Position numbers and translations under genes: made by a program. A stretch of 64,000 nucleotides of DNA, taken from NCBI GenBank assembly GCA_005880945.1, contig VBIU01000086.1, positions 1 to 64,000 on the forward strand, read 5' to 3'. The notes under the pieces are model-generated. The model saw only the letters and a program-made list of their open reading frames with translations. It did no database searches and was not told where the DNA came from. Source of the stretch: Chloroflexota bacterium (lineage in GTDB: Bacteria > Chloroflexota > Dormibacteria > Dormibacterales > Dormibacteraceae). This document shows, one piece after another, positions 54,204 to 63,046 of the stretch (its first letter is position 1; each line of letters opens with the position of its first letter).

Positions 54204-55135
54204 GGAAAGGTCTTATGGACCAGCGGCAGGATCAGCCTCCAGCTCGGAAGCACCACATCCTGTCCGCCGATGGTGGTTTCGGAGGTGTACGGCGGCATGA
54301 GCACCTCGCGAGTGATGCCGGAGCCACCCAGCTCGCCCGCCAGGGCGAGCAGCTGTCTCACGCGATCCAGCCCAATGCTGGTCTTGATCTCGCCGCTGAA
54401 CGCGCTTGCCAGGAACGGCAGGTCAGCCGCGTTGAGATGAGCGTCCTTGATGGCGAGCAGCAGCTGCTGCTGGCGCTCTGAGCGAGCGAAATCCCCGCGG
54501 AGGTCGCCGTGACGCGATCGAACGTACTGGAGCGCGTGGATGCCATCCAGGTGGACGGCGCCGGGCAGAACCGCGACACGGTTGTAGCCGTATGGGTCGT
54601 TCGTGTTCACGTCCGCGGGGTAGAAGTCGTCCATGACTGGGTTTGTGACCACGACGTCGACCCCGCCGAGCCTGTCGATCAGGTTGACAAGCCCTTTCAA
54701 ACCGATCCAGACATAGTCGTCGATACGAACCCGAAAGTTGGTCTCCACAGCCTTCATGGCGAGTGCAGGCCCGCCGAGCTGAAACGCGGTGGAGATCTTG
54801 CCCGTGCCGTGACCGGGGATCGGGACCCACAGATCCCTTGGGATCGAGAGCATGGTGGCCCGCTTCGCGCTTGGGTCCAGCCTGACCAGGATCATCGACT
54901 GGCTGTTGAATCGATCCGGGACGAACTTGGCGTCGTCGTCAGATCCCAGCAGCAGCACAGTGAAGGGCTGGGTCGGTCCCGGCAGGGCATCCGGTAGCGA
55001 CCCCGAGCTCACGGCCGAGGTCGCCGCAACTTGAAAAATCGGGAAAAAGTACGCCGTCAGGCCGAGCAGGCCGGCGATGACAAAGCCTGCAACGAGGACA
55101 GAGGCGCGTGGTAGGTACAGCTTTCGTCCCTCCAC
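54200..55135 (-). CDS. LytR-CpsA-Psr (LCP) family protein
   Basis: VLLLGSDDDA, SMILVRLDPSAKRATMLSIPRDLWVPIPGHGTGKISTAFQLGG, LDGIHALQYVRSRHGDLRGDFARSERQQQLL. Confidence 0.92.
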   Translation of the reverse strand: MEGRKLYLPRASVLVAGFVIAGLLGLTAYFFPIFQVAATSAVSSGSLPDALPGPTQPFTVLLLGSDDDAKFVPDRFNSQSMILVRLDPSAKRATMLSIPRDLWVPIPGHGTGKISTAFQLGGPALAMKAVETNFRVRIDDYVWIGLKGLVNLIDRLGGVDVVVTNPVMDDFYPADVNTNDPYGYNRVAVLPGAVHLDGIHALQYVRSRHGDLRGDFARSERQQQLLLAIKDAHLNAADLPFLASAFSGEIKTSIGLDRVRQLLALAGELGGSGITREVLMPPYTSETTIGGQDVVLPSWRLILPLVHKTFP

Positions 55136-55175
55136 CCAGCAAACGCCTGAGCGCCGCCAAGACCCCGCAGTGGGA

Positions 55176-55649
55176 TTACGCCGCGATGATTCGGTGCTTG
55201 TTGCTGCTTCCGATCTTGAAAGTGCCGGCCGAGGTGGTCACTGTGAGGGCGACGGAGTACTCGCCATAGCTGACAGGACCACCCGCCTTCGATTGATTCG
55301 TGCAAGCGCTGGGGACGGTGAGCTCGATGGTCGCGCTGGACCCCGCGCCAACCCTGTTCGGCGTGAACGCGACTTTCTCCGCGTCGTACCGGTACCCGAC
55401 CTGCTGCAGCCACCCGCCATGGACGGCCGAGAGCGTCATGACCGCGGACACCGCCTTGATCGTTACCGGGCTCGATCTGCCGTTGTGGCTGGCGACACTC
55501 GCGTGCAGCGCGTAGGCCGAGTTGTTGGAGCCGGACGCACACGCGTGGCTGGCATCGACTGTGGCATTGCTCAGGGTGAAGTCCCCGGAACCGGAGCCAC
55601 AGCCCATCACGAGCAGAATCACCACCATCCCGCCAAGGGGCCTTCTCAC
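55176..55649 (-). CDS. putative lipoprotein, unknown function
   Basis: MRRPLGGMVVILLVMGCGSGS lipobox. Confidence 0.6.
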   Translation of the reverse strand: MRRPLGGMVVILLVMGCGSGSGDFTLSNATVDASHACASGSNNSAYALHASVASHNGRSSPVTIKAVSAVMTLSAVHGGWLQQVGYRYDAEKVAFTPNRVGAGSSATIELTVPSACTNQSKAGGPVSYGEYSVALTVTTSAGTFKIGSSNKHRIIAA

Positions 55650-55653
55650 GCTT

Positions 55654-55905
55654 TCACGAGCGGCGCCGGCCGCGCTCGGTGGCGGTCGCCACAGCCAGGA
55701 GGCCGGCGATCACGCCGCCCTCGAACAGGCCGTACAGGACCGAGCGAAAGATCGGCTGATTGAAGGGTCCGATGTTCAACAGGAACGTGAGCACCGCGAA
55801 GATCGGAAACGAGATGGCGAGCTGCACCCACGTCTCCAATGCCTCCCACCAGAGGACTATCGCCGGCGGCGGCGGCGGCTTGGAGGAGCCCGACGGCTGG
55901 TTCAT
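55654..55905 (-). CDS. small membrane protein
   Basis: Two TM segments; start uncertain (55905 or 55980). Confidence 0.45.
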   Translation of the reverse strand: MNQPSGSSKPPPPPAIVLWWEALETWVQLAISFPIFAVLTFLLNIGPFNQPIFRSVLYGLFEGGVIAGLLAVATATERGRRRS

Positions 55906-55957
55906 CGCCGGTCGATGATATTCGGTGCTCTGGTCGACGATGACGGACCATTGGTCG

Positions 55958-56470
55958 ATGAGGCGCGCGGCGATCTCCATCGTGCTCAGCGCCTTCCTTC
56001 TATATGCGGCGGCCTGTGACCCCCTGACGGGGACCGGCCCGGGCACTCCGCCCGACCCGACGACCTTTTTGCGCGCCGATCCGTCAGCGCGCACCGCGAT
56101 CCTCACCCTCATCGCCGGCTACCCGGCCACCGACTATCAGTTCAACTACGACGGCTACGGCAGCGGCAGCCTCGTCATCACGATTCCGGTGGGCTGGGAG
56201 GTGACGGTGCAGTGTGAGAACCACAGCACGGTTCCGAACTCATGCGCGGTGGTCGCAGGCAAGGGCGACACCCAACCTCTCGAGCCTGGGTGGTCGACGC
56301 CCGAACCGGCCAAGGGCCTCGCTCCTGGCGGGTCTGCGGCGTTCGTCTTCACGCCGACGAAACCAGGAAGCTACCGGATCGCATCGCTTGTCGTGGGCAG
56401 CGAGGCGAGCGGGATGTGGGCGGACCTCGAGGTCAGCGACGGCGGCCAGGCCGGCATCAGGGCGGGCTAG
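55958..56470 (+). CDS. sulfocyanin-like cupredoxin-fold lipoprotein with degenerate copper site
   Basis: Lipobox LLYAAAC; FNYDGYGSGSLVITIPVGWEVTVQC...GGSAAFVFTPTKPGSYRIASLVVGSEASGMWADLEVS. Confidence 0.7.
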   Translation: MRRAAISIVLSAFLLYAAACDPLTGTGPGTPPDPTTFLRADPSARTAILTLIAGYPATDYQFNYDGYGSGSLVITIPVGWEVTVQCENHSTVPNSCAVVAGKGDTQPLEPGWSTPEPAKGLAPGGSAAFVFTPTKPGSYRIASLVVGSEASGMWADLEVSDGGQAGIRAG

Positions 56471-56864
56471 CGAGAAGGACCGCCTGCGTCTGGGTGACCT
56501 GCGCCACGCGCCGTCCTTCCGGGTCGAGCAAGTCGGTCTGGACGACGATCGTTCTTCCTCCGACGTGAAGCGGCCGGGCGATCCCGTCGACGCGCCCGCC
56601 CCGAACCGCTCGAAAGAAATTGCTCTTGGACTCGATGGTGGCGGTGCCGGCTCCCTCGGGAAGGTTCATAACCGCGCACACGGCTCCAAGCGAGTCGGCC
56701 AGAGCCATGAGCGCGCCGCCGTGCAGGATGCCGCCGGTGGTGCAGAGATCTGGGCGCCAATCGAGTCCGCCGCGCACCTCGGTCGCGCTCGCAGCGATGA
56801 CCTCGACGCCGAGCATCGACGCTAACGGCATCCGCGAGGTCCATGAGCTCGCGTCGTTCTCCAT
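56457..56864 (-). CDS. PaaI-family hotdog thioesterase
   Basis: GILHGGALMALADSLGAVCAVMNL...TIESKSNFFRAVRGGRVDGIARPLHVGGRTIVVQTDLLDPEGRRVAQVTQTQAVL. Confidence 0.9.
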   Translation of the reverse strand: MENDASSWTSRMPLASMLGVEVIAASATEVRGGLDWRPDLCTTGGILHGGALMALADSLGAVCAVMNLPEGAGTATIESKSNFFRAVRGGRVDGIARPLHVGGRTIVVQTDLLDPEGRRVAQVTQTQAVLLASPP

Positions 56865-56906
56865 CCCAATCTCCCTTTTCTTTCGTTGGCGACTACCTTT
56901 GAGAAT

Positions 56907-57857
56907 ATGCGCGGCCGGCTGACCAATGTCGCGCTCCTGGGCCTGCTCGCCGTGGCCTTCGCCAGCGGTTGGGTCGCATTCGAGCTGAGCGGACAGCCTG
57001 CGCGGGCCGTCCTCCTCGTCCACGCTGCCGCCGGCGTGGCGATCGTCCTGCTCGTACCCTGGAAGTCGCTGGTCGCCCGCCGCGGGCTGCGCCGGCCGCG
57101 CACGATGCGCTGGGCATCGCTGGTCCTTGCAGCAGGCGTGGCCGTGTCGCTCGTGTTCGGCTTCCTGCACAGCTTCGGGCGGCCGGACGTCGGCTACTTG
57201 ACGGCGATGGACTTTCATGTGGGCGCCGCCATCGGCGTGCTGCCTTTCGTCGTCTGGCATGTGCTGGCGAGGCCGGCCAGGCTGCGTCCGGCGGATCTGA
57301 GCCGCCGCAACTTCCTGAAGGGCGCCGCTCTCCTGGGCGCATCGGCGCTCGGGGTGGCTGCGGTGCCGGCCGCGCGTCGCGCCCCGACGGGTTCATTCGA
57401 GGCCGCCAACGCCATCCCGACGCAGTGGATGTTCGACAGCACACCGGAAGTCGACATTCAAACTTTCCAGTTGATGGTGGCGGGAACCGCGTGGCGTTAC
57501 GACGACCTCCTGGCGTTCAGCGACAGCGTGACGGCGGTCCTCGATTGCACCGGAGGCTGGTACTCCGAGCAGGCGTGGGAGGGGGTCTGGCTGCACAGGC
57601 TGCTCCCGCCCGGCGCCTCCGCCTCCAGCCTCAACGTGCGCTCGATCACCGGCTACAGCCGCCGCTTCGACGTCGACGAGGCGCAACGGCTTCTGCTGGC
57701 GACTCGGTTGGACGGAAGTCCCCTGGACACGGGGCACGGCTACCCGGTGCGCCTGGTGGCTCCGGGCAAACGCGGCTTCACGTGGGTCAAGTGGGTCACA
57801 TCGATCGAGGAGGAAGGCCTGCCATGGTGGTGGCAGCCGCCCTTCCCGCTACAGTGA
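56907..57857 (+). CDS. membrane-anchored molybdopterin-dependent oxidoreductase (sulfite-oxidase fold)
   Basis: N-terminal TMs, RRNFLKGAALLGASALG, LDCTGGWYSEQAWEGVWLHRLL (Moco Cys), FTWVKWVTSIE. Confidence 0.82.
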   Translation: MRGRLTNVALLGLLAVAFASGWVAFELSGQPARAVLLVHAAAGVAIVLLVPWKSLVARRGLRRPRTMRWASLVLAAGVAVSLVFGFLHSFGRPDVGYLTAMDFHVGAAIGVLPFVVWHVLARPARLRPADLSRRNFLKGAALLGASALGVAAVPAARRAPTGSFEAANAIPTQWMFDSTPEVDIQTFQLMVAGTAWRYDDLLAFSDSVTAVLDCTGGWYSEQAWEGVWLHRLLPPGASASSLNVRSITGYSRRFDVDEAQRLLLATRLDGSPLDTGHGYPVRLVAPGKRGFTWVKWVTSIEEEGLPWWWQPPFPLQ

Positions 57858-57868
57858 CTCGTCGAGAA

Positions 57869-58330
57869 ATGCGCCATCTCCAGTCACAGCGATCCCTGCC
57901 GGCATTCGGCAAGGACCGGCCCGTCCTCAGCCTCCTTGCGAGGAAGCTCCGCCTCGAACCAAATCACAGGGTGGCCATCCTGAACGCGCCGGCGGGCTAC
58001 CTCGACAGTCTCGCCCCAGGTCCGGCGGACCTGCGCACCGAGCTCGAGCCGGCCGATGCCCTCGATGCGGTGCAGCTCTTCGTCAACGGGGTCGAGGAGC
58101 TGCGAGACATGGGCCCTGCCGCCATTCGAGCGGTCAAGCAGGACGGCCTGCTGTGGATCACGTATCCGAAAGGCGGCAAGACGCGAGGCGTCACCGACCT
58201 GCCGGCGACACCGTGGTGGGTGAAGCGGGACGTCCTCGGAGAGATCACGTCCGAGACCGGCTACAAGCCCGTCGCGTTTGTGAAGATCGACGACGATTGG
58301 ACGGCGCTGCGCTTCAAGCGCACCGAATAG
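57869..58330 (+). CDS. DUF3052-like protein
   Basis: KLRLEPNHRVAILNAPAGYLDSL...DAVQLFVNGVEELRDMGPAAIRAVKQDGLLWITYPKGGKT. Confidence 0.7.
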   Translation: MRHLQSQRSLPAFGKDRPVLSLLARKLRLEPNHRVAILNAPAGYLDSLAPGPADLRTELEPADALDAVQLFVNGVEELRDMGPAAIRAVKQDGLLWITYPKGGKTRGVTDLPATPWWVKRDVLGEITSETGYKPVAFVKIDDDWTALRFKRTE

Positions 58331-58341
58331 AGTTACCTGCG

Positions 58342-58791
58342 ATGTCGCTCGAGATCCCACCTCCAGGCACCCGCGGCGAAAAAATGCCGGGCGCCGCGGT
58401 CGCGATCATGGGGCTGATACCTCCCGTTTACCGTCTCCTGGGCGGCCGGGGCATGGGTCGCACCGTGGTCCTGACGACGGTCGGCGCGAAGAGCGGGAAG
58501 AAGCGCGACGTGCACCTGATGAGCTTTGCCGAAGGCGATGCATGGCTGGTGGTCGCCTCGAAGGGTGGCGACCCCAAGCATCCGGGCTGGTATCTCAACA
58601 TGGCCCGTCACCCGGACCAGGTCTGGGTGCAGGCCGGCACCCGCCGCGTGCGCGTGAAGCCCGAGTTGGTGAAGGGGGCTGACCGCGCCAAGGCCTGGCA
58701 GCGCGTCGTGTCGGAGTTCTCCAACTACGCCAAGTACGAGAAGACGACAGACCGCGAGATTCCAGTCGTCCGGCTGACGCCAGTCCCTTAG
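58342..58791 (+). CDS. deazaflavin (F420)-dependent nitroreductase-family protein
   Basis: VVLTTVGAKSGKKRDVHLMSFAEGDAWLVVASKGGDPKHPGWYLNMARHPDQVWVQ. Confidence 0.88.
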   Translation: MSLEIPPPGTRGEKMPGAAVAIMGLIPPVYRLLGGRGMGRTVVLTTVGAKSGKKRDVHLMSFAEGDAWLVVASKGGDPKHPGWYLNMARHPDQVWVQAGTRRVRVKPELVKGADRAKAWQRVVSEFSNYAKYEKTTDREIPVVRLTPVP

Positions 58792-58830
58792 TCGACCGGC
58801 TTCGCGCAACAGCGGTGCATAGTATTCGCC

Positions 58831-59661
58831 GTGCCGTCAGTTTTCGATGCGACGAAGGCAGCTCCACGGGGTGCCCTGGGGGGCAAGGTCGCGGTCGTGA
58901 CAGGCGGCGGCAGTGGAATCGGCAAAGCGATTGCCAAGGCCCTTGCACGCCAGGGCGCCAACGTCGTCGTCGCGGACTTCGACGTACCTCGAATGGAGAA
59001 GACAGTGGAGGAGGTGCTGAAGCTCGGCACCTGCGACTCGGCAATCGCCATATCGACCGACATTCGCAGCGATTCCTCGGTGCGCTCGCTGGTGCGCGAC
59101 TCGATCAAGGCGATGGGCCAGGTCGACATCCTCGTCAACGCGGCCGGCGTGCTGCTCCAGGGCAAGCTCGACAAGATCTCCACCCACGACTGGAACTGGA
59201 TGCTGGAGACGAACCTCCTGGGCCCCGTGCGGACAGTGACCGGCTTCTTGCCGCACATGACCGAGCGCGGTTCGGGTCACATCGTCAACGCCGTCTCGTA
59301 CGGCGGCCTGGTGCCCGGCGACCCGATGACCGTCCCTTATGACAGCGGCCATGCCGCCCTGGCGTCGTTCACCGAAGGCCTGGCGCGGCACCTGAACGGG
59401 ACCGGGGTGTTCGTGTCCCTGTACTGCCCGGGCTCGAAGAGCCCCCGCATCGGCAAGAACACGAGGTCGCGCGGCGTCGGGCGCTGGCTCGGTGGCGCGG
59501 ATCAGGGCGACGATAGCTCGCGGCTTCTCGACCCACTTGTCACGGGCCTGATCGAATCGATGCACCACCCACGATTCCTGATCGTGGGTGACCCTGCCGA
59601 GGCGGACGCGCTTCGCGCTCGCTGGGACAATGCCGGCCAGTTGGCTGCAGCGCCCCGGTGA
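58831..59661 (+). CDS. SDR-family oxidoreductase with atypical active site
   Basis: VAVVTGGGSGIGKAIAKALARQG (TGxxxGxG), NAAG, Ser in IVNAVSYGG, YDSGH where YxxxK is expected. Confidence 0.85.
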   Translation: MPSVFDATKAAPRGALGGKVAVVTGGGSGIGKAIAKALARQGANVVVADFDVPRMEKTVEEVLKLGTCDSAIAISTDIRSDSSVRSLVRDSIKAMGQVDILVNAAGVLLQGKLDKISTHDWNWMLETNLLGPVRTVTGFLPHMTERGSGHIVNAVSYGGLVPGDPMTVPYDSGHAALASFTEGLARHLNGTGVFVSLYCPGSKSPRIGKNTRSRGVGRWLGGADQGDDSSRLLDPLVTGLIESMHHPRFLIVGDPAEADALRARWDNAGQLAAAPR

Positions 59662-61397
59662 CCCCGCCGACAGACCTCCTTTCGAGCATCGGGATCTGCG
59701 TCAGCGCCGCGGCCCTGCTGGCGGTTGTCGGCTGGCGCCTCCGGCAGCCGCTCATCCTCGCGTATCTGCTGACCGGCGTTCTAATCGGCCCGCATGGGCT
59801 CCAATGGGTGCCCCACCTCGAGAGCATCAAGACCGTCGCCGAGATCGGGCTCATCCTCCTGCTCTTTGTCATCGGACTCGAGATCGACCTCAAGAAGCTG
59901 GCTTCCGCCGGGGCTCCCGTCTTGCTCACAGGAGCTCTGCAGGTCCCGATCTGCATCGCGCTCGGGCTGGGCTTCTTCTACGTCATCGGCACTCGGAACG
60001 GGCCGAACGACTACTCGCTGGTCTACCTCGCCGCGTGCATGAGCCTCTCCAGCACTCTCGTCGTGGTCAAGCTCCTCTACGACAAGTTCGAGCTAGATAC
60101 GCTGCCCGGACGCATCACCCTCGGCGTCCTGGTGATCCAGGACCTGTGGGCCGTCGGCATGCTCGCTGTGCAGCCCAACCTGACCAACCCCGACCTGCTG
60201 CCCCTGGCGTTCTCGCTTTTGAAAGGGGCGCTGATGGTCGTCGGCAGCCTCTTCCTTTCCAAGAACGTGCTGCCTTTTCTCTTCCGTTCCGTCGCCAAAG
60301 CGCCCGAGCTGGTCCTCGTGAGCGGCCTGGCGTGGTGCTTCTTCCTGTCGGGTGTTGCGAGCTACATAGGGCTCTCCCCCGAGATGGGCGCTTTGATCGC
60401 CGGCGTCAGCCTGTCGACGTTCCCCTACAACCTGGATGTCATGGCCAAGGCGGTCAGCATCCGTGACTTCTTCGTGACGCTGTTCTTCGTCGCGCTCGGG
60501 ATGCAGATCCCGATACCGACCTGGCAGGTCGTTGGCGTCGCGCTCGCCGCGTCGGTGTTCGTGATGGTCAGCCGCCTCGCGGTGGTGCCCATCCTGTACG
60601 CGTTGGGGCTGGGCCACCGCGCGAGCCTTCTGCCTGCAATCAACCTCGCGCAGGTGAGCGAGTTCTCGATCGTGATCGCGTCGCTCGGTTTCGCGCGCCA
60701 GCAGATCCCAGCCGATGTCGTCACCGTCGTGATCATCACGTTCGCGGTCACTGCGGTCCTCTCGACCTACATGATCAACGCGAGCCACCGAGTTCAGAAG
60801 GCGATGAGCGGCGTGTTGAAGCTGGTCGGGGTCAAGGACCTGGATGTCGCGCCGACCGGCGAAGAGGAGCGCGAGGAGCGGAAGGAGACCGTCGTCTTTC
60901 TCGGCTTCTTCCGTGACGCCAGCTCCGTCCTCCACGAGTTCGAGAACGACGGCCCCGATTCCGACGCCAAGGATTTCCTGCGCAAGATCCTGGTCATCGA
61001 TTTCAACCCGACCGTGATGCGCGAGCTTCGCCGCCGCAAGATCAGCTGCATCTATGGCGACGTTGCGCACGCCGACACGCTCCGTCACGCGAGCATCGAG
61101 AACGCCGAGCTGGTGATCTCGAGCATCACCGACGACATCCTTCGCGGCACCAGCAACCTCAGGATGCTGAAGAACATCCGCGCGAGCAGCCCGAAAGCTC
61201 GCGTCGTCCTCACCACCGAGCACATCCCGCAAGCGCTCCATTTCTACGAAGCGGGGGCCGACTTCGTTTACATCCCGCGGCTCCAGTCGGCGCCGATGCT
61301 CGCGCGCACCCTCAAGCAGGGCCTCAGCGAAGGCTTCGAGGCCCTTCGCGAGGCGGAGATCGAGCACTTGAGGAACCGGCACGAGGTCCTGGCTTAG
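59658..61397 (+). CDS. CPA2-family cation:proton antiporter with RCK/TrkA-N domain (KefB-like)
   Basis: 12-TM antiporter domain then ILVIDFNPTVMRELRRRKISCIYGDVAHADTLRHASIENAELVISSI. Confidence 0.9.
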   Translation: MTPPTDLLSSIGICVSAAALLAVVGWRLRQPLILAYLLTGVLIGPHGLQWVPHLESIKTVAEIGLILLLFVIGLEIDLKKLASAGAPVLLTGALQVPICIALGLGFFYVIGTRNGPNDYSLVYLAACMSLSSTLVVVKLLYDKFELDTLPGRITLGVLVIQDLWAVGMLAVQPNLTNPDLLPLAFSLLKGALMVVGSLFLSKNVLPFLFRSVAKAPELVLVSGLAWCFFLSGVASYIGLSPEMGALIAGVSLSTFPYNLDVMAKAVSIRDFFVTLFFVALGMQIPIPTWQVVGVALAASVFVMVSRLAVVPILYALGLGHRASLLPAINLAQVSEFSIVIASLGFARQQIPADVVTVVIITFAVTAVLSTYMINASHRVQKAMSGVLKLVGVKDLDVAPTGEEEREERKETVVFLGFFRDASSVLHEFENDGPDSDAKDFLRKILVIDFNPTVMRELRRRKISCIYGDVAHADTLRHASIENAELVISSITDDILRGTSNLRMLKNIRASSPKARVVLTTEHIPQALHFYEAGADFVYIPRLQSAPMLARTLKQGLSEGFEALREAEIEHLRNRHEVLA

Positions 61398-61421
61398 CCG
61401 GGCGCCGGCGTTCAGCGGCGA

Positions 61422-62066
61422 ATGGCAATGACCCGGATCCTCGCGATCGCCGACGAGGTCGACGAAGGTCTGTACACCGAGAAGCTGATCGAGCTGCGAC
61501 CGGACCTGGTGCTGTCGTGTGGTGACCTGCCCTTCGACTACCTCGAGTACGTCGTCAGCCGCCTCGACGTTCCTCTTGTCTACGTGCCGGGCAACCACGA
61601 TCCCGAGGTGAGGTCACCCGACCCGACCTGGATGCCTCTTCGCGCCGACGCTCCGATACCCGGGCCACAGGGCTGTGAGAACGCGGACGGCCGCGTCGTG
61701 TCCGCGGCCGGCGTCCGCATCGCGGGAATGGGCGGCTCGATGCGATACAGGCCCGGCCCGAATCAGTACACCGACGCCGAGATGCGCTGGCGCGCGCTGA
61801 GCATCGAGGTCCGAGTCAAGCTCAATCCTGCCCGAAGGGCGCGGACGCTGGACGTGCTGCTCACGCATGCTCCTCCGCTGGGCTGGGGGCAGCGCGACGA
61901 CGTTGCGCACCGCGGGTTCGCCGCCTTCCAGCGCCTCGCGCGGGTGCTGGCGCCAAAGGTGCTCATCCACGGCCACGTGCACCCCTACGGCCACGGCGAG
62001 CCGGAGCGCCCATTGGCCGGCACGCGGGTCGTCAACGCAGTGCCCTCGCGACTTATCGAGATATGA
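61422..62066 (+). CDS. metallophosphoesterase
   Basis: DLVLSCGDLPFDYLEYV, YVPGNHDPE, LTHAPPLGWG, IHGHVHPYG. Confidence 0.9.
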   Translation: MAMTRILAIADEVDEGLYTEKLIELRPDLVLSCGDLPFDYLEYVVSRLDVPLVYVPGNHDPEVRSPDPTWMPLRADAPIPGPQGCENADGRVVSAAGVRIAGMGGSMRYRPGPNQYTDAEMRWRALSIEVRVKLNPARRARTLDVLLTHAPPLGWGQRDDVAHRGFAAFQRLARVLAPKVLIHGHVHPYGHGEPERPLAGTRVVNAVPSRLIEI

Positions 62067-62070
62067 ACAG

Positions 62071-63021
62071 TCAGAGGGCGAGCGTGACGCCGGCTCCTTC
62101 TGCTTTTGCCCTGTCGTAGACCAGTCGCGCGGCGGCGGCATCCTCGACGGCGTGACCCATCGACTTGTAGACGGTGATGTCCCGCTCTGAGGTGCGGCCC
62201 GGCCTGGTCCCGGCCAGCACCTCGCCGACCTCGGTGATCGTGTTCGGGTCGAGCCCCTGCAGCTCATGAGAGCCCGCCGGGGGCGCGTTCAAGGCCGCTC
62301 CGCGCCATTCGACGAACACCTTGCCGGTCGCGACCGTCTCCGGATCCAGCTCCGGCCCGAAAGTTCCGCCGACTGAGCTGACGTGGACCCCTGGCTCCAG
62401 CCATTCGCGCCGGATGATCGGCTCGCGCGCGTCGGTGCAGCAGGCGACCACGTCCGCGCCGCGTACGGCGGCCTCGAACGAAGCCTCCACCCGCGCCATC
62501 GGATGGCGGGCGGCCAGGGCCGATGCCTTGACGCTGTCGCGTGAAGCGATCCTGATCTCCTTGAACTCCCGTACCCGCGGAAAGGTCTCGAGGTGCGAGC
62601 CGCCCTGCACCCCCGCGCCCAGGATCGCGAGCACGCTCGCATCCTCCCGCGCCAGGGCACGCGCGGCGACGGCGGCGGTGCCGCCGGTGCGGATGGCGGT
62701 TATGTAAGTGCCATCCATCACGGCGATCGGCGCTCCATCGTCTTCATTGAAGAGCGCGATCAGCGCCTGGTGGCTGGGCAGCCCGCGCGCGTCGTTCCCG
62801 GGATAGACCGACACGAGCTTGACCTCCAGCGCGACCCCGGGCACGTAGCCCGCCATCGTGCCCATCAGCCCGAGGTCTGGGACGCGGGCCGCCGTCCTGG
62901 GCGGCACCGAGGTGATGCCTGAGGAGAGCACCACCAGGGCGTGCGCAAGTGCCTCGAGCATCGCATCGATGTCGAGGAGGCGCTCGACATCCGCGCGCGA
63001 GAGGTAGAGAAGCTCGCCCAT
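62071..63021 (-). CDS. ornithine cyclodeaminase / mu-crystallin family protein
   Basis: GTYITAIRTGGTAAVAARALAREDASVLAILGAGVQGGSHLETF, DVVACCTDAREPII. Confidence 0.88.
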   Translation of the reverse strand: MGELLYLSRADVERLLDIDAMLEALAHALVVLSSGITSVPPRTAARVPDLGLMGTMAGYVPGVALEVKLVSVYPGNDARGLPSHQALIALFNEDDGAPIAVMDGTYITAIRTGGTAAVAARALAREDASVLAILGAGVQGGSHLETFPRVREFKEIRIASRDSVKASALAARHPMARVEASFEAAVRGADVVACCTDAREPIIRREWLEPGVHVSSVGGTFGPELDPETVATGKVFVEWRGAALNAPPAGSHELQGLDPNTITEVGEVLAGTRPGRTSERDITVYKSMGHAVEDAAAARLVYDRAKAEGAGVTLAL

Positions 63022-63046
63022 CGCCCGGCATGATAACCGGGCATTG

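Noticed and set aside
60093-61598. 501-aa minus-strand ORF
   Set aside because: Antisense to the CPA2 antiporter/RCK gene; no recognisable motif, so a shadow ORF.
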